Source: Asticcacaulis machinosus
GTDB taxonomy: Bacteria > Pseudomonadota > Alphaproteobacteria > Caulobacterales > Caulobacteraceae
NCBI RefSeq assembly: GCF_028550435.1
Contig: NZ_JAQQKV010000001.1
Location: 744,001-808,000 of the forward strand
Reading direction: 5' to 3'
DNA: 64,000 bases
The translations under genes and the position numbers were made by a program. Below, piece by piece: positions 7,437 to 16,628 of the stretch. The notes under the pieces were generated by a model. The model searched no databases. It saw only the letters and a list, made by a program, of their open reading frames with translations, and was not told the DNA's origin. The first letter of the stretch is position 1. The number at the start of each line of letters is the position of its first letter.

Positions 7437-8345
7437 ATGGCCTGGTTGGATCGGCAAAGCTTCCTCGGCGCGAATTCCGATACGGTATTGCGCAATGCGA
7501 AAGTCGGCCTTGCGGGGCTCGGCGGCGGCGGCTCGCACGTCGCCCAGCAGTTGGCCCACGTGGGAATCGGTACCTTCGTCTTGGTGGACGATGACAGCCT
7601 TGAGGATTCAAACCTAAATCGACTAGTCGGGGGGCGGTTCGACGACATCGCGCCCGAAACCGAAAAGTTTGAAATCGCGCGACGCCTAATCCTCGGCATC
7701 AACCCGAATGCTGACATTAAGGGTGCTGCCAAACACTGGCAGGCCTTCATCGATGAATTCAAGTGCTGCGACCTGATCATAGGCGGGCTTGACTCTGTGA
7801 GGGCCAAGCACGAACTTGAAGGCTTCTGTCGGCGGTTCATGATCCCTTACATAGATATGGGGATGGATGTGAACCCGATTGGAGAAGGCGAATTTTTCGT
7901 CTCTGGCCAGGTCGTACTTTCTATGCCTGGGCGACCATGCCTTCAATGTTTTGGTGTGGTGAGGGAAGAAGACCTTGATCGAGAGGCGCGCAACTATGGT
8001 GCCGCCGGCGGCAAGCCCCAGGTCATCTGGCCGAATGGTGTCCTTGCTTCCAGCGCGGTTGGACTTTGCATTCAAATACTGACGCCTTGGCACGGTCGGC
8101 CAAGCGACTCCATCTATCTTGAGTATGATGGCAACGAGCATACGGTGAAGCGCCGCGAAGGCCTCGACCGAATGTTGGTCCACGGATGCCACCACTATCG
8201 CGCTGAAGACACTGGTGATCCGGGGTTTGACATTCGAAAGCACTTGCTCAACTCCACAACGGTCTTCGCCGAAGCAGTGTCACCAACTCCAGAAAGGTTG
8301 TCATGGTGGCAAGCGCTCTGGGCGCAAATTCGACGGAAGAATTAG
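7437..8345 (+). CDS. E1-like ThiF/MoeB-family activating enzyme
   Basis: A 302-residue adenylating enzyme. The ATP loop GLGGGGSHV (28-35), acidic VDDDSLEDSNLNR (50-62; NLNR supplies Arg62) and GLDSVRAK (117-124) are the ThiF/E1 hallmarks. C168 and C171 (GRPCLQC) look like half of the zinc site, perhaps completed by C251 and H252/H253 (HGCHHY); the second CxxC of MoeB is absent. Possible thioester cysteines include C131, C211 and C251; I cannot choose. The ATG follows the JAMM stop directly. Last gene of the Ubl operon; it would activate the C-terminus of the modifier. Confidence 0.93.
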   Translation: MAWLDRQSFLGANSDTVLRNAKVGLAGLGGGGSHVAQQLAHVGIGTFVLVDDDSLEDSNLNRLVGGRFDDIAPETEKFEIARRLILGINPNADIKGAAKHWQAFIDEFKCCDLIIGGLDSVRAKHELEGFCRRFMIPYIDMGMDVNPIGEGEFFVSGQVVLSMPGRPCLQCFGVVREEDLDREARNYGAAGGKPQVIWPNGVLASSAVGLCIQILTPWHGRPSDSIYLEYDGNEHTVKRREGLDRMLVHGCHHYRAEDTGDPGFDIRKHLLNSTTVFAEAVSPTPERLSWWQALWAQIRRKN

Positions 8346-8586
8346 GTTTCGCGCACCAAATTTGCAAGCGCTCACAATATCTGTTTTTGAGATGATCGCG
8401 CAGAGGCAATGGCTGATAACGGCGCACTAGGACCTGAAGCTATATGTCTGCATTGGAAACAGCTCTACCGCCCGCTTAAGGCCATAGGCCGAACCCGACG
8501 GAATGTCCGGTTTGCGCCGCTGCGTAAAATCAGTGAGTGTCCGCTAAGGGCCAACTCCGGTCTTCCGGAAAGAGGTCATCCGGCAC
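8346..8586. other. Gene-free spacer after the Ubl operon
   Basis: Contains GAATGTCCGGTTT and GAGTGTCCGCTAAGG, two related strings that may belong to a dispersed intergenic repeat. The open frame 8409-8627 has a composition unlike a real protein. No clear terminator with a T-run was found. Confidence 0.35.
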
Positions 8587-9373
8587 TCACCTACCTAGTA
8601 ACCGCCCATAGCCGCCCTGGGTCATGAAGCGCCCGTGGCTTAAAAGCCGCTTGATCCGTAAGCGCAAGAAATCTGACTGACCATTCCAGTCATCTTCAAC
8701 GGCCTTACGGCCAAACAAGCCGATGGCGATTTCCCTTTGGCTCGCCCCCTCCAGATACCCATCAAATGCTCTTAGCGCTAAAACCCACCGCTCGGCCTTC
8801 GTTTCCATCGGGTATAGCTTTGGTACGAACTGGCGGTGCTGGTGGAGACCAATCAAGCGCCGCAGACTTAATATGCGCGTTTCCAAATGATTGAAGCCTG
8901 ACAAGGCATAGCGAAGATAAACCGGCCCATTGAGGACTGAACCTTCAAGAACGAACAGTTGCAGATGCCTGACACCATCGGTCAGCAGTACCACTTCGAA
9001 GCCTTCCTCCAGGATCAGGACAGTGGCGAGCGCACCATAGCTATGCAGATCAAACGCGTTCTCAGGTGTAAAGGCGGGTAAGGTGCGCACCATCAGCACT
9101 GATTTGTCCCAATCCGGACGCCAGAATACGCATGCCTTATCGTGTTCAGCGCCTACGACGAAAGGATACCCCCCAGTGACCGGCATCAAAAGCCGATCTC
9201 GCACGGATGATTTGTACCTCATTTCGCACAGGTTTAAGATCGATGTTTAAGTCGCGCCCTCCCCGGTCGCGATAACGCTCATTTCGGCGCAACCACAGCC
9301 AGGCCCAACCGGCGCGGTCCATTTTGAGCAAAGGGTGATAGGCCGAGGCCTCCCTCCAATCGACTTGCGCCAT
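8587..9373 (-). pseudogene. DUF6499-DUF2285 protein, frameshifted
   Basis: Two overlapping minus-strand frames together match a single DUF6499-DUF2285 protein, a family common on alphaproteobacterial integrative and conjugative elements. The first frame (ATG at 9371-9373; 75 residues to 9146) has DWREASAYHPLLKMDRAGWAW then WLRRNERYRD, and reaches AGHWGVSF before a stop. The second frame resumes at EHDKACVFWRPDWDKSVLMV and carries the DUF2285 part with ASQREIAIGLFG near its C-terminus. In intact homologues HWGLRF and FWRPD stand about 20 residues apart in one protein, so a frameshift lies near 9145-9180, close to a run of six G. The role is probably DNA binding; function is not established. 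Confidence 0.8.
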
Positions 9374-9713
9374 TTCTTCCTCCGCCAACGGCCTAAATCC
9401 CCATACCCACCCCTGTATGATAATGCCGCAAACGACGTATCCGCGAATTGAAATCGCTATTTGGATGCAATTCAAGTCCGCAACTCACCCACTGATTGTA
9501 TAGGTGTTTAGCCTTTGCTTTACGCCCTCCCCGTAACCTGCAACCCTATCTTCACGCAAAAAAGTTCATGGTTAAGATATACCGTCTGTCCATAGGTTAA
9601 CCCTTTGCGCCGGTAGAACTTATCCAGACTCCATCCCCCTACCGCCATATTCTGTCAGCATTAGATCTGAGCGACGTTCCCCCATCGTCCTATTGACTCC
9701 CACCACGCTTATG
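9374..9713. other. Gene-free region upstream of imuA
   Basis: No supported gene. It contains the minus-strand start region of the DUF6499 gene and, to the right, the promoter area of imuA. TTAA motifs near 9575 and 9598 do not have CtrA spacing. Confidence 0.4.
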
Positions 9714-9728
9714 GAACAAAAAGAGAAC
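9714..9728. promoter_or_regulatory. LexA (SOS) box upstream of imuA
   Basis: GAAC-AAAAAGA-GAAC is a perfect match to the alphaproteobacterial LexA operator GAAC-N7-GAAC (GTTC-N7-GTTC on the other strand). It lies 45 bases before the GTG I choose as the imuA start and inside the longer open frame, arguing against the upstream ATGs at 9693 and 9711. Confidence 0.85.
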
Positions 9729-9773
9729 TTAATTAATGTAAAGCGCCCTCATGCCTCAGAAAGATGCAAACCT

Positions 9774-10532
9774 GTGCCCGCCCCGTCCCGTTCCACCCTC
9801 ACCGATCTCAGAGCCCGTATCCGACGTCTGGAAACCGTTGATGGTCGCGAGCGGACGTACCTGCCGTTTGGCATCCGGGAGATTGATCAACGGCTGCCGG
9901 GGGGCGGCCTGGCGTTAGGCTCTCTGCATGAGGTGGCCGGTGGCGGCTCCGGGGCCATTGATGGCGCGGCAGCCGCCGGATTTTGTGCCGGCATTGCGGC
10001 CCGGACGGGTGGCCAGGTGCTGTGGTGTCTAACCCGCCTCGATTTATTTCCCCCCGGCATTGCTCAGGCAGGTCTGCCTCCGGAGCGTTTGATCCGGGTC
10101 AGGGTTGATGACGAAAAATCTGTGCTTCTGGCGTTCGAAGAAGGCTTGCGCCACGGCAGCCTAACGGCGGTGGTTGCCGAGGTCGCCAAACTTGACATGA
10201 CCACATCAAGACGCCTGCAGCTTGCGGCTGAAAGCACGGGTACGCTGGCTTTAGCCTTAAGACGCTGGCGGCGCGAGACGGAGGCCGGGGATTTCGGGCA
10301 ACCGACGGCGGCGCGCACCAAATGGCGGGTAAGCGAGGTGATGCCGGAAGCCTTGAGCGTGCCTGGCGTTGCCCGGGCCCGCTGGGCGCTGGAATTGTTA
10401 CGCGTGCAAGGTGCGAATTGCGCCGATTTTATAGTGGACGCTTGTGATGAGCAGGGTTTTATCGCTCTACCTTCCGTATTGGCCGACCGAACGGCTGCGC
10501 CGGACGTCGGGATCTGGGGCGCCCGGGCGTGA
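9774..10532 (+). CDS. imuA: ImuA, RecA/SulA-like mutagenesis accessory protein
   Basis: A RecA-fold accessory protein for SOS mutagenesis with ImuB and DnaE2. PFGIREIDQRLPGGGLALGSLHEV is characteristic; the frame continues with LWCLTRLDLFPPGIAQAGLPPERL and a conserved C-terminal core ending near GFIALP. The GTG at 9774 gives 252 residues; longer forms from ATG 9693 or 9711 would include the LexA box in the coding sequence and are less likely. imuB begins inside the 3' end in another frame (85-base overlap), so the two are co-translated. Regulation by LexA is predicted. Confidence 0.88.
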   Translation: MPAPSRSTLTDLRARIRRLETVDGRERTYLPFGIREIDQRLPGGGLALGSLHEVAGGGSGAIDGAAAAGFCAGIAARTGGQVLWCLTRLDLFPPGIAQAGLPPERLIRVRVDDEKSVLLAFEEGLRHGSLTAVVAEVAKLDMTTSRRLQLAAESTGTLALALRRWRRETEAGDFGQPTAARTKWRVSEVMPEALSVPGVARARWALELLRVQGANCADFIVDACDEQGFIALPSVLADRTAAPDVGIWGARA

Positions 10533-11964
10533 GGTCCCTCTGGTTTTAAAAGGGGTTGAGCGCGGCAAACGGGTGGTGACCGCCGTGGATGACCTGGCGC
10601 AAAAAATTGGCGTGCGTCCCGGCATGGCCATAGTGAAAGCCCAAGCCCTGTTCAGCGATCTTGTCCTGATGGACGCCGATCCCCGCGAAGATGCTCAAGC
10701 CCTCGAACGATTAGCGCTATGGGCGCTACGCCTGTCGCCTGTGGTTGCCGCCGATCCCCCCGACGGGCTGGTGATCGACACGACGGGGGCGGATCACCTG
10801 CATGGCGGCGAAGCTAACATGATCGAGACGGTTACCCGGCGCCTTAGCGAGACCGGGATTACCGCCGTGCCGACTTTGGCTGACACTTGGGGTGCGGCCC
10901 ATGCTTTGGCGCGTTTTGGTCGCAGCGTGTCTCCTATTACCCCGCCGGGCGAAACCGCTCAGGTTCTTCTCGACTTGCCGGTGGCCAGCCTACGGCTCTC
11001 CCCCGCCCTCGTTGACAGTCTAAGGGGACTGGGGTTTGAGCGCATAAGCGATCTGGCCTCTCAGCCGCGGGCACCGCTGACCTTGCGGTTTGGCCCGGAG
11101 CTTGGCCGGCGGCTGGATCAGGCGTTCGGTCGTGAGCGGGAGCCTATCAAGGCGGCGGTTGAGGCTAAAACTATTAGGGTGGAGCGTGTCTTTGCCGAGC
11201 CCATTGGCGCACCCGAGACGATCAGGCGATACGCACTCAAGCTGATTGTTCAATTGTGTGACGCGCTGGAAGTGGCGGGGCTTGGGGTCCGCACCGCCGA
11301 TCTGTTGTGTCAGCGGGTCGACAACCGGGTGGAAAGTGTTCGGATTGGGACGGCGCGCCCTTTGCGGGATGTTAAACAGTTAACGCGGTTGCTCGGGGAT
11401 AAGCTCGATACTGTTGATCCGGGGTTTGGGATTGAGGTTATGAGCCTGGCCGCCACACTGACGGAGCCCCTGGGGGCGCGCCAACTGCACTCCAGTCTGA
11501 TCGGCCCTGACACGCCGGACGTCGGCTCTCTGGTTGATATTCTGGCCAATCGACTAGGGGAGAACACCATTGAGCGCCCCTGCCCGGCCGCTTCTGACCT
11601 GCCTGAGCGCAGCGTGCAGTGGATCAGCCCCATGAGCGCGGTTAAAACGCCGTGGGCTCATGACTGGAAGCGGCCGACACGGCTTTTGCCCCGGCCTGAA
11701 GCCATTGAGGTTCTGGCCTTGTTGCCGGATAGTCCACCCCGGACCTTTAAGTGGCGTGGCATACGGCGCCGGGTCATGCAGGCCGATGGACCTGAACGGG
11801 TCTTTGGGGAATGGTGGAAGCGTGATCCTGAGCTGGAATCGATCCGGGATTACTACTACCTCGTCGATGAGACTGGCAAACGCTACTGGGTGTTTCGAAT
11901 GGGCGATGGTGAGTTTGATGCCACCGGCGATCAGAGTTGGTATATGCACGGCCTTTTCGCTTGA
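10447..11964 (+). CDS. imuB: ImuB, Y-family polymerase-like mutagenesis protein
   Basis: A DinB/UmuC-like protein of 505 residues starting MSRVLSLYLPYWPTERLRR, a typical ImuB N-terminus. ImuB members keep the Y-family fold but generally lack the catalytic acidic residues; they bind the beta clamp and recruit DnaE2 to lesions. A helix-hairpin-like stretch LRGLGFERISDLA lies near residues 193-206, and the C-terminal part (GEWWKRDPELESIRDYYYLV) is typical. The ATG at 10447 overlaps imuA and is preferred over GTG at 10444. Expected to share the LexA-controlled promoter of imuA. Confidence 0.93.
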   Translation: MSRVLSLYLPYWPTERLRRTSGSGAPGREVPLVLKGVERGKRVVTAVDDLAQKIGVRPGMAIVKAQALFSDLVLMDADPREDAQALERLALWALRLSPVVAADPPDGLVIDTTGADHLHGGEANMIETVTRRLSETGITAVPTLADTWGAAHALARFGRSVSPITPPGETAQVLLDLPVASLRLSPALVDSLRGLGFERISDLASQPRAPLTLRFGPELGRRLDQAFGREREPIKAAVEAKTIRVERVFAEPIGAPETIRRYALKLIVQLCDALEVAGLGVRTADLLCQRVDNRVESVRIGTARPLRDVKQLTRLLGDKLDTVDPGFGIEVMSLAATLTEPLGARQLHSSLIGPDTPDVGSLVDILANRLGENTIERPCPAASDLPERSVQWISPMSAVKTPWAHDWKRPTRLLPRPEAIEVLALLPDSPPRTFKWRGIRRRVMQADGPERVFGEWWKRDPELESIRDYYYLVDETGKRYWVFRMGDGEFDATGDQSWYMHGLFA

Positions 11965-12039
11965 TCACGCCTATCAAGCCCCTATGAGCCCCCGCACAGT
12001 CCAATCCGCACATGGCTCGCACCCAGATTCTCATGGAGT

Positions 12040-12426
12040 CTAGGCCTCCTGATGCGCGTCCACCTCTTCTTTCAGACCCTGAAGGCTATGGTCTAGGACG
12101 GGCGTATCGGCGTCAGTCGAGCCACTGTCATCCACGCTTTGCTCCTGATCCTCAAGCGGCTGAGTGTGAAGGTGTGCGACATGCCCATCGTCATCAGCGT
12201 GTGGGGCCACGTTCCCGGCTGCGACGGGTAAGGGTGCGGATTGTGGTGCATGCTTCATGGCTTCTTCGCGCAGCCAACGGGCGATGGCCTGGTCCCGTTC
12301 CTGGAGGGCGCGCAAACCTGCCCGGATCACTTCGCTGGTGGCGGCATAGTCACCGGACTTCACCTTTTCGTCGATATAGGCCACCTGATCCCGGGTTAAG
12401 CTGATGGTTCTTTTTTCAATAGACAT
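12040..12426 (-). CDS. ParD/CopG-like antitoxin with long acidic His-rich tail, no toxin partner
   Basis: A 128-residue protein. The first 62 residues (EKRTISLTRDQVAYIDEKVKSGDYAATSEVIRAGLRALQERD) match the ParD ribbon-helix-helix antitoxin family. The remaining half is an unusual tail rich in His, Asp, Glu and Gln (APHADDDGHVAHLHTQ, then acidic). No ParE toxin gene lies beside it: imuB precedes in the opposite direction and dnaE2 follows divergently. It may be an orphan antitoxin or a repressor acting near dnaE2. Confidence 0.8.
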   Translation of the reverse strand: MSIEKRTISLTRDQVAYIDEKVKSGDYAATSEVIRAGLRALQERDQAIARWLREEAMKHAPQSAPLPVAAGNVAPHADDDGHVAHLHTQPLEDQEQSVDDSGSTDADTPVLDHSLQGLKEEVDAHQEA

Positions 12427-12569
12427 GGATCACCTAGGGTCTTTGCCGACTCAGTTTGACGGCGTGTCATCGGCGGACGTGCTCATGAAAAAAAAAGAGC
12501 CGCCCCACAAGGCCGTTTGGCAGAGGTAATGGCCGGCCTCACCTGCGGCCATAGACTCCCATGTGAAAA

Positions 12570-12584
12570 GAACATAGAGTGAAC
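12570..12584. promoter_or_regulatory. LexA (SOS) box upstream of dnaE2
   Basis: GAAC-ATAGAGT-GAAC is a second perfect GAAC-N7-GAAC operator, ending 31 bases before the ATG at 12616. With the box before imuA it marks a split imuAB and dnaE2 SOS regulon, since the antitoxin gene separates the two. Confidence 0.88.
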
Positions 12585-12615
12585 ACATTATTCATTCGGG
12601 CCTTACGTGATCGTC

Positions 12616-15600
12616 ATGCGTTATGCTGAACTTCAGGTGACCAGTCATTTTTCCTTTCTGCGCGGGGCGTCTTCAGCCGATGAGCTATTTGCCACGGCTA
12701 AGGTCTTAGGGATTGCGGCCTTAGGCGTTACCGATCGCAACAGTTTGGCGGGCATGGTGCGCGCGCATGTCGCGGCGCAGGCGCACGGGGTCCGCCTGGT
12801 GGTTGGGTGTCGTCTGGATCTCAGGGATGGGAGTTCTGTCCTCGTCTACCCTATGAACCGCGAGGGCTATGGTCGTTTATGCCGCCTGCTTACGCTCGGC
12901 AAAGGCCGGGCCGGCAAAGGAAAGTGTGACCTGGATTGGGATGATGTGGGTCATTACCATGAGCATTTGATCGCAGTGCTCATCCCCGACGCCCCTGATG
13001 AGGTGACCGTTCGTAACCTGCGGCGCCTGAAGATGATATTTGGTGACCGGGCGTACCTGTCACTGTGTCTACGCCGTCGTCAGAACGATCAGGTACGTCT
13101 GCTTGATCTGTCAAACATGGCCATGGCGGTCGGGGTCGATACGGTTGTGACCAATGATGTGCTCTATCATGAGCGGGGACGTCGTCAACTTCAGGACGTT
13201 CTGACCTGTATTCGTAATCGCACCACGATTGATGATGTGGGATTTCATCGTGAGCGTTTTGCCGACCGCTACCTCAAGCCCCCTGAAGAAATGGCCAGGC
13301 TTTTTCCGTCTTATGGCGCCGCCCTGCGACGGACAATGGAGATCAGCGAGCGGTGCACGTTTTCCATGTCGGAACTCACCTATCAATATCCTGAGGAAAG
13401 GGTGCTGACCGGCATGTCGGCACTTGAAGCGCTCAAGCGATACACCTGGCAGGGCGCACGGCAACGCTACCCTGAAGGCGTGCCCGATAAGGTTATGACG
13501 ATCCTGCGTCACGAACTGGCGTTGATCGAGCAACTGGACTATGCCCCCTATTTCCTGACGGTGCATGCCATTGTCCGCTATGCCAGAGGTCAGGGCATAC
13601 TCTGTCAGGGACGCGGGTCTGCGGCCAATAGTGCGGTGTGCTATGTGCTCGGCGTGACGTCGATCGATCCGGATCGCAATGATTTGCTATTTGAGCGGTT
13701 TATCTCGGCGGAGCGCAATGAGCCGCCGGATATTGATATCGATTTCCAAAATGACCGCCGTGAGGAGGTCATTCAATGGGTGTACGAAACCTATTCCCGT
13801 GATCGGGCGGCCCTGTGCTGCAATGTCAGCCGTTATCGGACCAAAGGCGCGCTCAGGGACGTCGGCAAGGCTCTGGGGCTGCCGCTTGATGTGATCGAGA
13901 CCCTGACGTCGCAGGTATGGGGCTGGTCCAGCGAAGGTCTTCAGCCGCAACACACCCAAGGCTTAGGGATTAATCTCAATGACCGGCGCATTCGCCTGAC
14001 CCTGCAATTGGCGCAAGAGCTTGAAGGGACACCGCGCCACCTCAGCCAACATCCGGGCGGCTTTGTGCTCACCCAGGATCGGCTTGATGAGTTGGTTCCG
14101 ATCGAGCCCGCCACCATGGAAGACCGCCAGGTCGTCGAATGGGACAAGGACGATATCGACGCCCTCAAGTTTATGAAGGTCGATCTTCTGGCGCTGGGAA
14201 TGCTGACCTGTGTGCAAAAGGCGCTTGATCTTCTCTATGCGCATAAGGACATTGATCTCGATATGGCGAGCATTCCGGCCGAGGATCCGCGCACCTACGC
14301 CATGATCCGTAAAGCCGATACCTTGGGGACCTTTCAGGTCGAAAGCCGCGCGCAAATGAACATGCTGCCGCGTTTGAAGCCGCGCAGCTTTTACGATCTG
14401 GTCATTCAGGTGGCCATTGTCCGGCCCGGTCCAATTCAGGGAGATATGGTCCATCCCTATCTGAGACGCCGAGACGGATTGGAAAAGGTCGAGTTTCCTA
14501 CACCTGAACTGGAAAAGGTCTTGGGTAAGACCTTGGGCGTTCCGCTTTTTCAGGAGCAGGCCATGCAGGTGGCCGTCGTTTGTGCTGGCTTTACACCTGG
14601 GGAATCCGATCAATTGCGCCGAAGCATGGCGACATTCAAACACACGGGCGGGGTGTCCAAATTTAAGGACAAGCTGATCAGCGGTATGCTCACCCGGGGC
14701 TACAGCCAGGCATTTGCCGATCAAACCTTTGGGCAGTTGGAAGGCTTTGGGGCTTATGGCTTTCCGGAGAGCCATGCGGCCTCGTTCGCCTTGATTGCCT
14801 ATGCCTCGTGCTGGATAAAATGTTGGCATCCGGACGTGTTTTGCGCCGGCTTACTCAATTCCCTGCCCATGGGCTTTTATCAACCGGCCCAGATCATACG
14901 GGACGCTCTTGAACACAAGGTTGAGGTCCGACCGGTGTGCATTAACGCCTCACGTTGGGACAGTACCTTGGAGCCTACCAAAAACGAGGGGCGGTTCGCG
15001 GTGCGCCTGGGCTTTCGAACCATCAAAGGCGTGAATAACGCCCATATTGCCACCCTACTGGCCAGTCGTATGGACCGGGCGTTCACCAGCGTTGAAGATG
15101 TCTGGCGCCGCGCCAAGGTCCCTACCGCCACCCTGGTCACCTTAGCCCATGGTGACGCCTTTCAAGGTTTGGGTCTCAGCCGTCGTGAGGCCTTATGGGC
15201 GATTAAGGGCCTGCGTGATGAACAATTGCCCTTATTTGCCGCTGCGGCGCGCGCAAGTGAGGATCAGTTTATACCGGAGTTTGAGGAAGCCCCGGTGCAA
15301 CTGAAGGCCATGACAAGGGGCGGCGAAGTGGTTCAGGATTATAATCACTTAGGTCTAAGCCTTCGAGACCATCCGGTGACGTTCCTGCGCCCGAGCCTGA
15401 CCAATCGTAAAATCCTGTCCTGTCGTGAGGCGGGCCTGGCTCAGGACGGTAAATATGTCCCGTGTGCCGGCCTGGTGTTGGTGCGACAGCGGCCCGGATC
15501 GGCATCGGGGGTCGTCTTTATCACCATGGAAGATGAGACCGGGATCATTAATGTGATCGTGTGGCCGAAAACTTTTGAGCTTTATCGCCGCACGGTGATG

Positions 15601-15840
15601 CAGTCGAGCCTTCTGCTGGTCTCAGGGACGATCCAGCGCGAGGGCGAGGTTGTCCATTTGATCGCGCGTAGCCTTACAGACCTCACACCTGAACTGTCAG
15701 AGATAGATAAGCTTGAAGGCCCTTTACAGGTGCGCTTTGGCCGGGGGGATGAATTTGCGCACGGCGGGCCAGGCCGGGACAGCCGCACACATATGCCCAA
15801 TGGACAGGCACTGCGGCTGAAATCCAGAGACTTTCATTGA
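12616..15840 (+). CDS. dnaE2: Error-prone DNA polymerase DnaE2
   Basis: Alternative C-family DNA polymerase III alpha subunit, about 1074 residues, shorter than the replicative DnaE as expected. The PHP domain opens at [20 protein letters not shown] with the Asp/Asn-rich [14 protein letters not shown] block. Catalytic aspartates lie in [14 protein letters not shown], and the fingers carry [16 protein letters not shown]. The C-terminal OB-fold ([19 protein letters not shown]) is intact. ATG at 12616 is preferred over GTG at 12607. With ImuA and ImuB it does mutagenic translesion synthesis under LexA control; a LexA box lies just upstream. Confidence 0.96.
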   Translation: MRYAELQVTSHFSFLRGASSADELFATAKVLGIAALGVTDRNSLAGMVRAHVAAQAHGVRLVVGCRLDLRDGSSVLVYPMNREGYGRLCRLLTLGKGRAGKGKCDLDWDDVGHYHEHLIAVLIPDAPDEVTVRNLRRLKMIFGDRAYLSLCLRRRQNDQVRLLDLSNMAMAVGVDTVVTNDVLYHERGRRQLQDVLTCIRNRTTIDDVGFHRERFADRYLKPPEEMARLFPSYGAALRRTMEISERCTFSMSELTYQYPEERVLTGMSALEALKRYTWQGARQRYPEGVPDKVMTILRHELALIEQLDYAPYFLTVHAIVRYARGQGILCQGRGSAANSAVCYVLGVTSIDPDRNDLLFERFISAERNEPPDIDIDFQNDRREEVIQWVYETYSRDRAALCCNVSRYRTKGALRDVGKALGLPLDVIETLTSQVWGWSSEGLQPQHTQGLGINLNDRRIRLTLQLAQELEGTPRHLSQHPGGFVLTQDRLDELVPIEPATMEDRQVVEWDKDDIDALKFMKVDLLALGMLTCVQKALDLLYAHKDIDLDMASIPAEDPRTYAMIRKADTLGTFQVESRAQMNMLPRLKPRSFYDLVIQVAIVRPGPIQGDMVHPYLRRRDGLEKVEFPTPELEKVLGKTLGVPLFQEQAMQVAVVCAGFTPGESDQLRRSMATFKHTGGVSKFKDKLISGMLTRGYSQAFADQTFGQLEGFGAYGFPESHAASFALIAYASCWIKCWHPDVFCAGLLNSLPMGFYQPAQIIRDALEHKVEVRPVCINASRWDSTLEPTKNEGRFAVRLGFRTIKGVNNAHIATLLASRMDRAFTSVEDVWRRAKVPTATLVTLAHGDAFQGLGLSRREALWAIKGLRDEQLPLFAAAARASEDQFIPEFEEAPVQLKAMTRGGEVVQDYNHLGLSLRDHPVTFLRPSLTNRKILSCREAGLAQDGKYVPCAGLVLVRQRPGSASGVVFITMEDETGIINVIVWPKTFELYRRTVMQSSLLLVSGTIQREGEVVHLIARSLTDLTPELSEIDKLEGPLQVRFGRGDEFAHGGPGRDSRTHMPNGQALRLKSRDFH

Positions 15841-15920
15841 AAAGGCATCACCGCAATAGTCTTGCATCCCTTTTACATCTTGGGATAGCGGATGAGAAAA
15901 AGTCGTGATAAATATAAGGA

Positions 15921-16580
15921 ATGAACAAAAAGACCCTCTACCGACTCACCGCCGCGGCCTGCGCCGTGCTGTTCATTACCGGCTTTTCAGGGCTTGCGGG
16001 GGTAGAATACCAAAAGTCAAAGCCCGGCCCTGCCCTACCCGTCGACCATTTTAAACAACGGGTCAAAGCTGTGATTTCACAAGCCAGCCAGGTTCAGGCC
16101 GAGACCTTGATCGTCGGTGACAGTCTCACGGAATTTGCGTATTTGCCGGAGCTGTGTGGGGCCAGCGTTTTGAACGCCGGGATCAGTTCGGCTACCATTC
16201 AGGACGCCTCAACATGGACACGCAGCTTGATTGAGGCGTCGAAACCTAAGCGGGTCGTGTTCGCGCTTGGGACCAACAATGCCAAGCTGGCCGAATCGAA
16301 GACGCCGGTACCTATGGTTATGCAAACCTATGCCGCCCTGATAGATGAGGCCAAGGGCCACGACATTTATGTGGCGACCTTGCCCGCGGTTTCGCCTGAA
16401 CGGCCTGGCTTTGATGCCACTCACATTAAGGCCCTAAATGAAGGCATTAAAACCCTGGCTGCCGAAAAAGGGGTCACCCTCATCGATCTTGACCGGGAAT
16501 TACCGATGACCGATGGCGTTCATCTGACCTCAGAGGGTTACGCAATTTGGCGCACACAGTTAAACGCAGTCTGCACGTGA
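15921..16580 (+). CDS. Secreted SGNH/GDSL-type hydrolase
   Basis: A 219-residue protein with an N-terminal hydrophobic segment (MNKKTLYRLTAAACAVLFITGFSGLAG), either a signal peptide or an anchor. Block I is IVGDSLTEF with the nucleophile Ser, Block III GTNNAKL, and the catalytic Asp and His sit in DGVHLTSEGY. The fold is complete. The substrate cannot be read from sequence; family members act as esterases or on acetylated polymers. It follows dnaE2 by 80 bases and looks unrelated. Confidence 0.88.
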   Translation: MNKKTLYRLTAAACAVLFITGFSGLAGVEYQKSKPGPALPVDHFKQRVKAVISQASQVQAETLIVGDSLTEFAYLPELCGASVLNAGISSATIQDASTWTRSLIEASKPKRVVFALGTNNAKLAESKTPVPMVMQTYAALIDEAKGHDIYVATLPAVSPERPGFDATHIKALNEGIKTLAAEKGVTLIDLDRELPMTDGVHLTSEGYAIWRTQLNAVCT

Positions 16581-16628
16581 GGTCGACTACGCGGAAAGCC
16601 TCGCGTACGGTAGTCCTCCCCCACAAGG

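Noticed and set aside
8409-8627. Open frame after the Ubl operon
   Set aside because: Composition unlike real proteins, no start signal, and it overlaps the convergent DUF2285 gene.
12040-12606. Toxin-antitoxin pair
   Set aside because: Only the ParD-like half is present; no ParE frame adjoins it.
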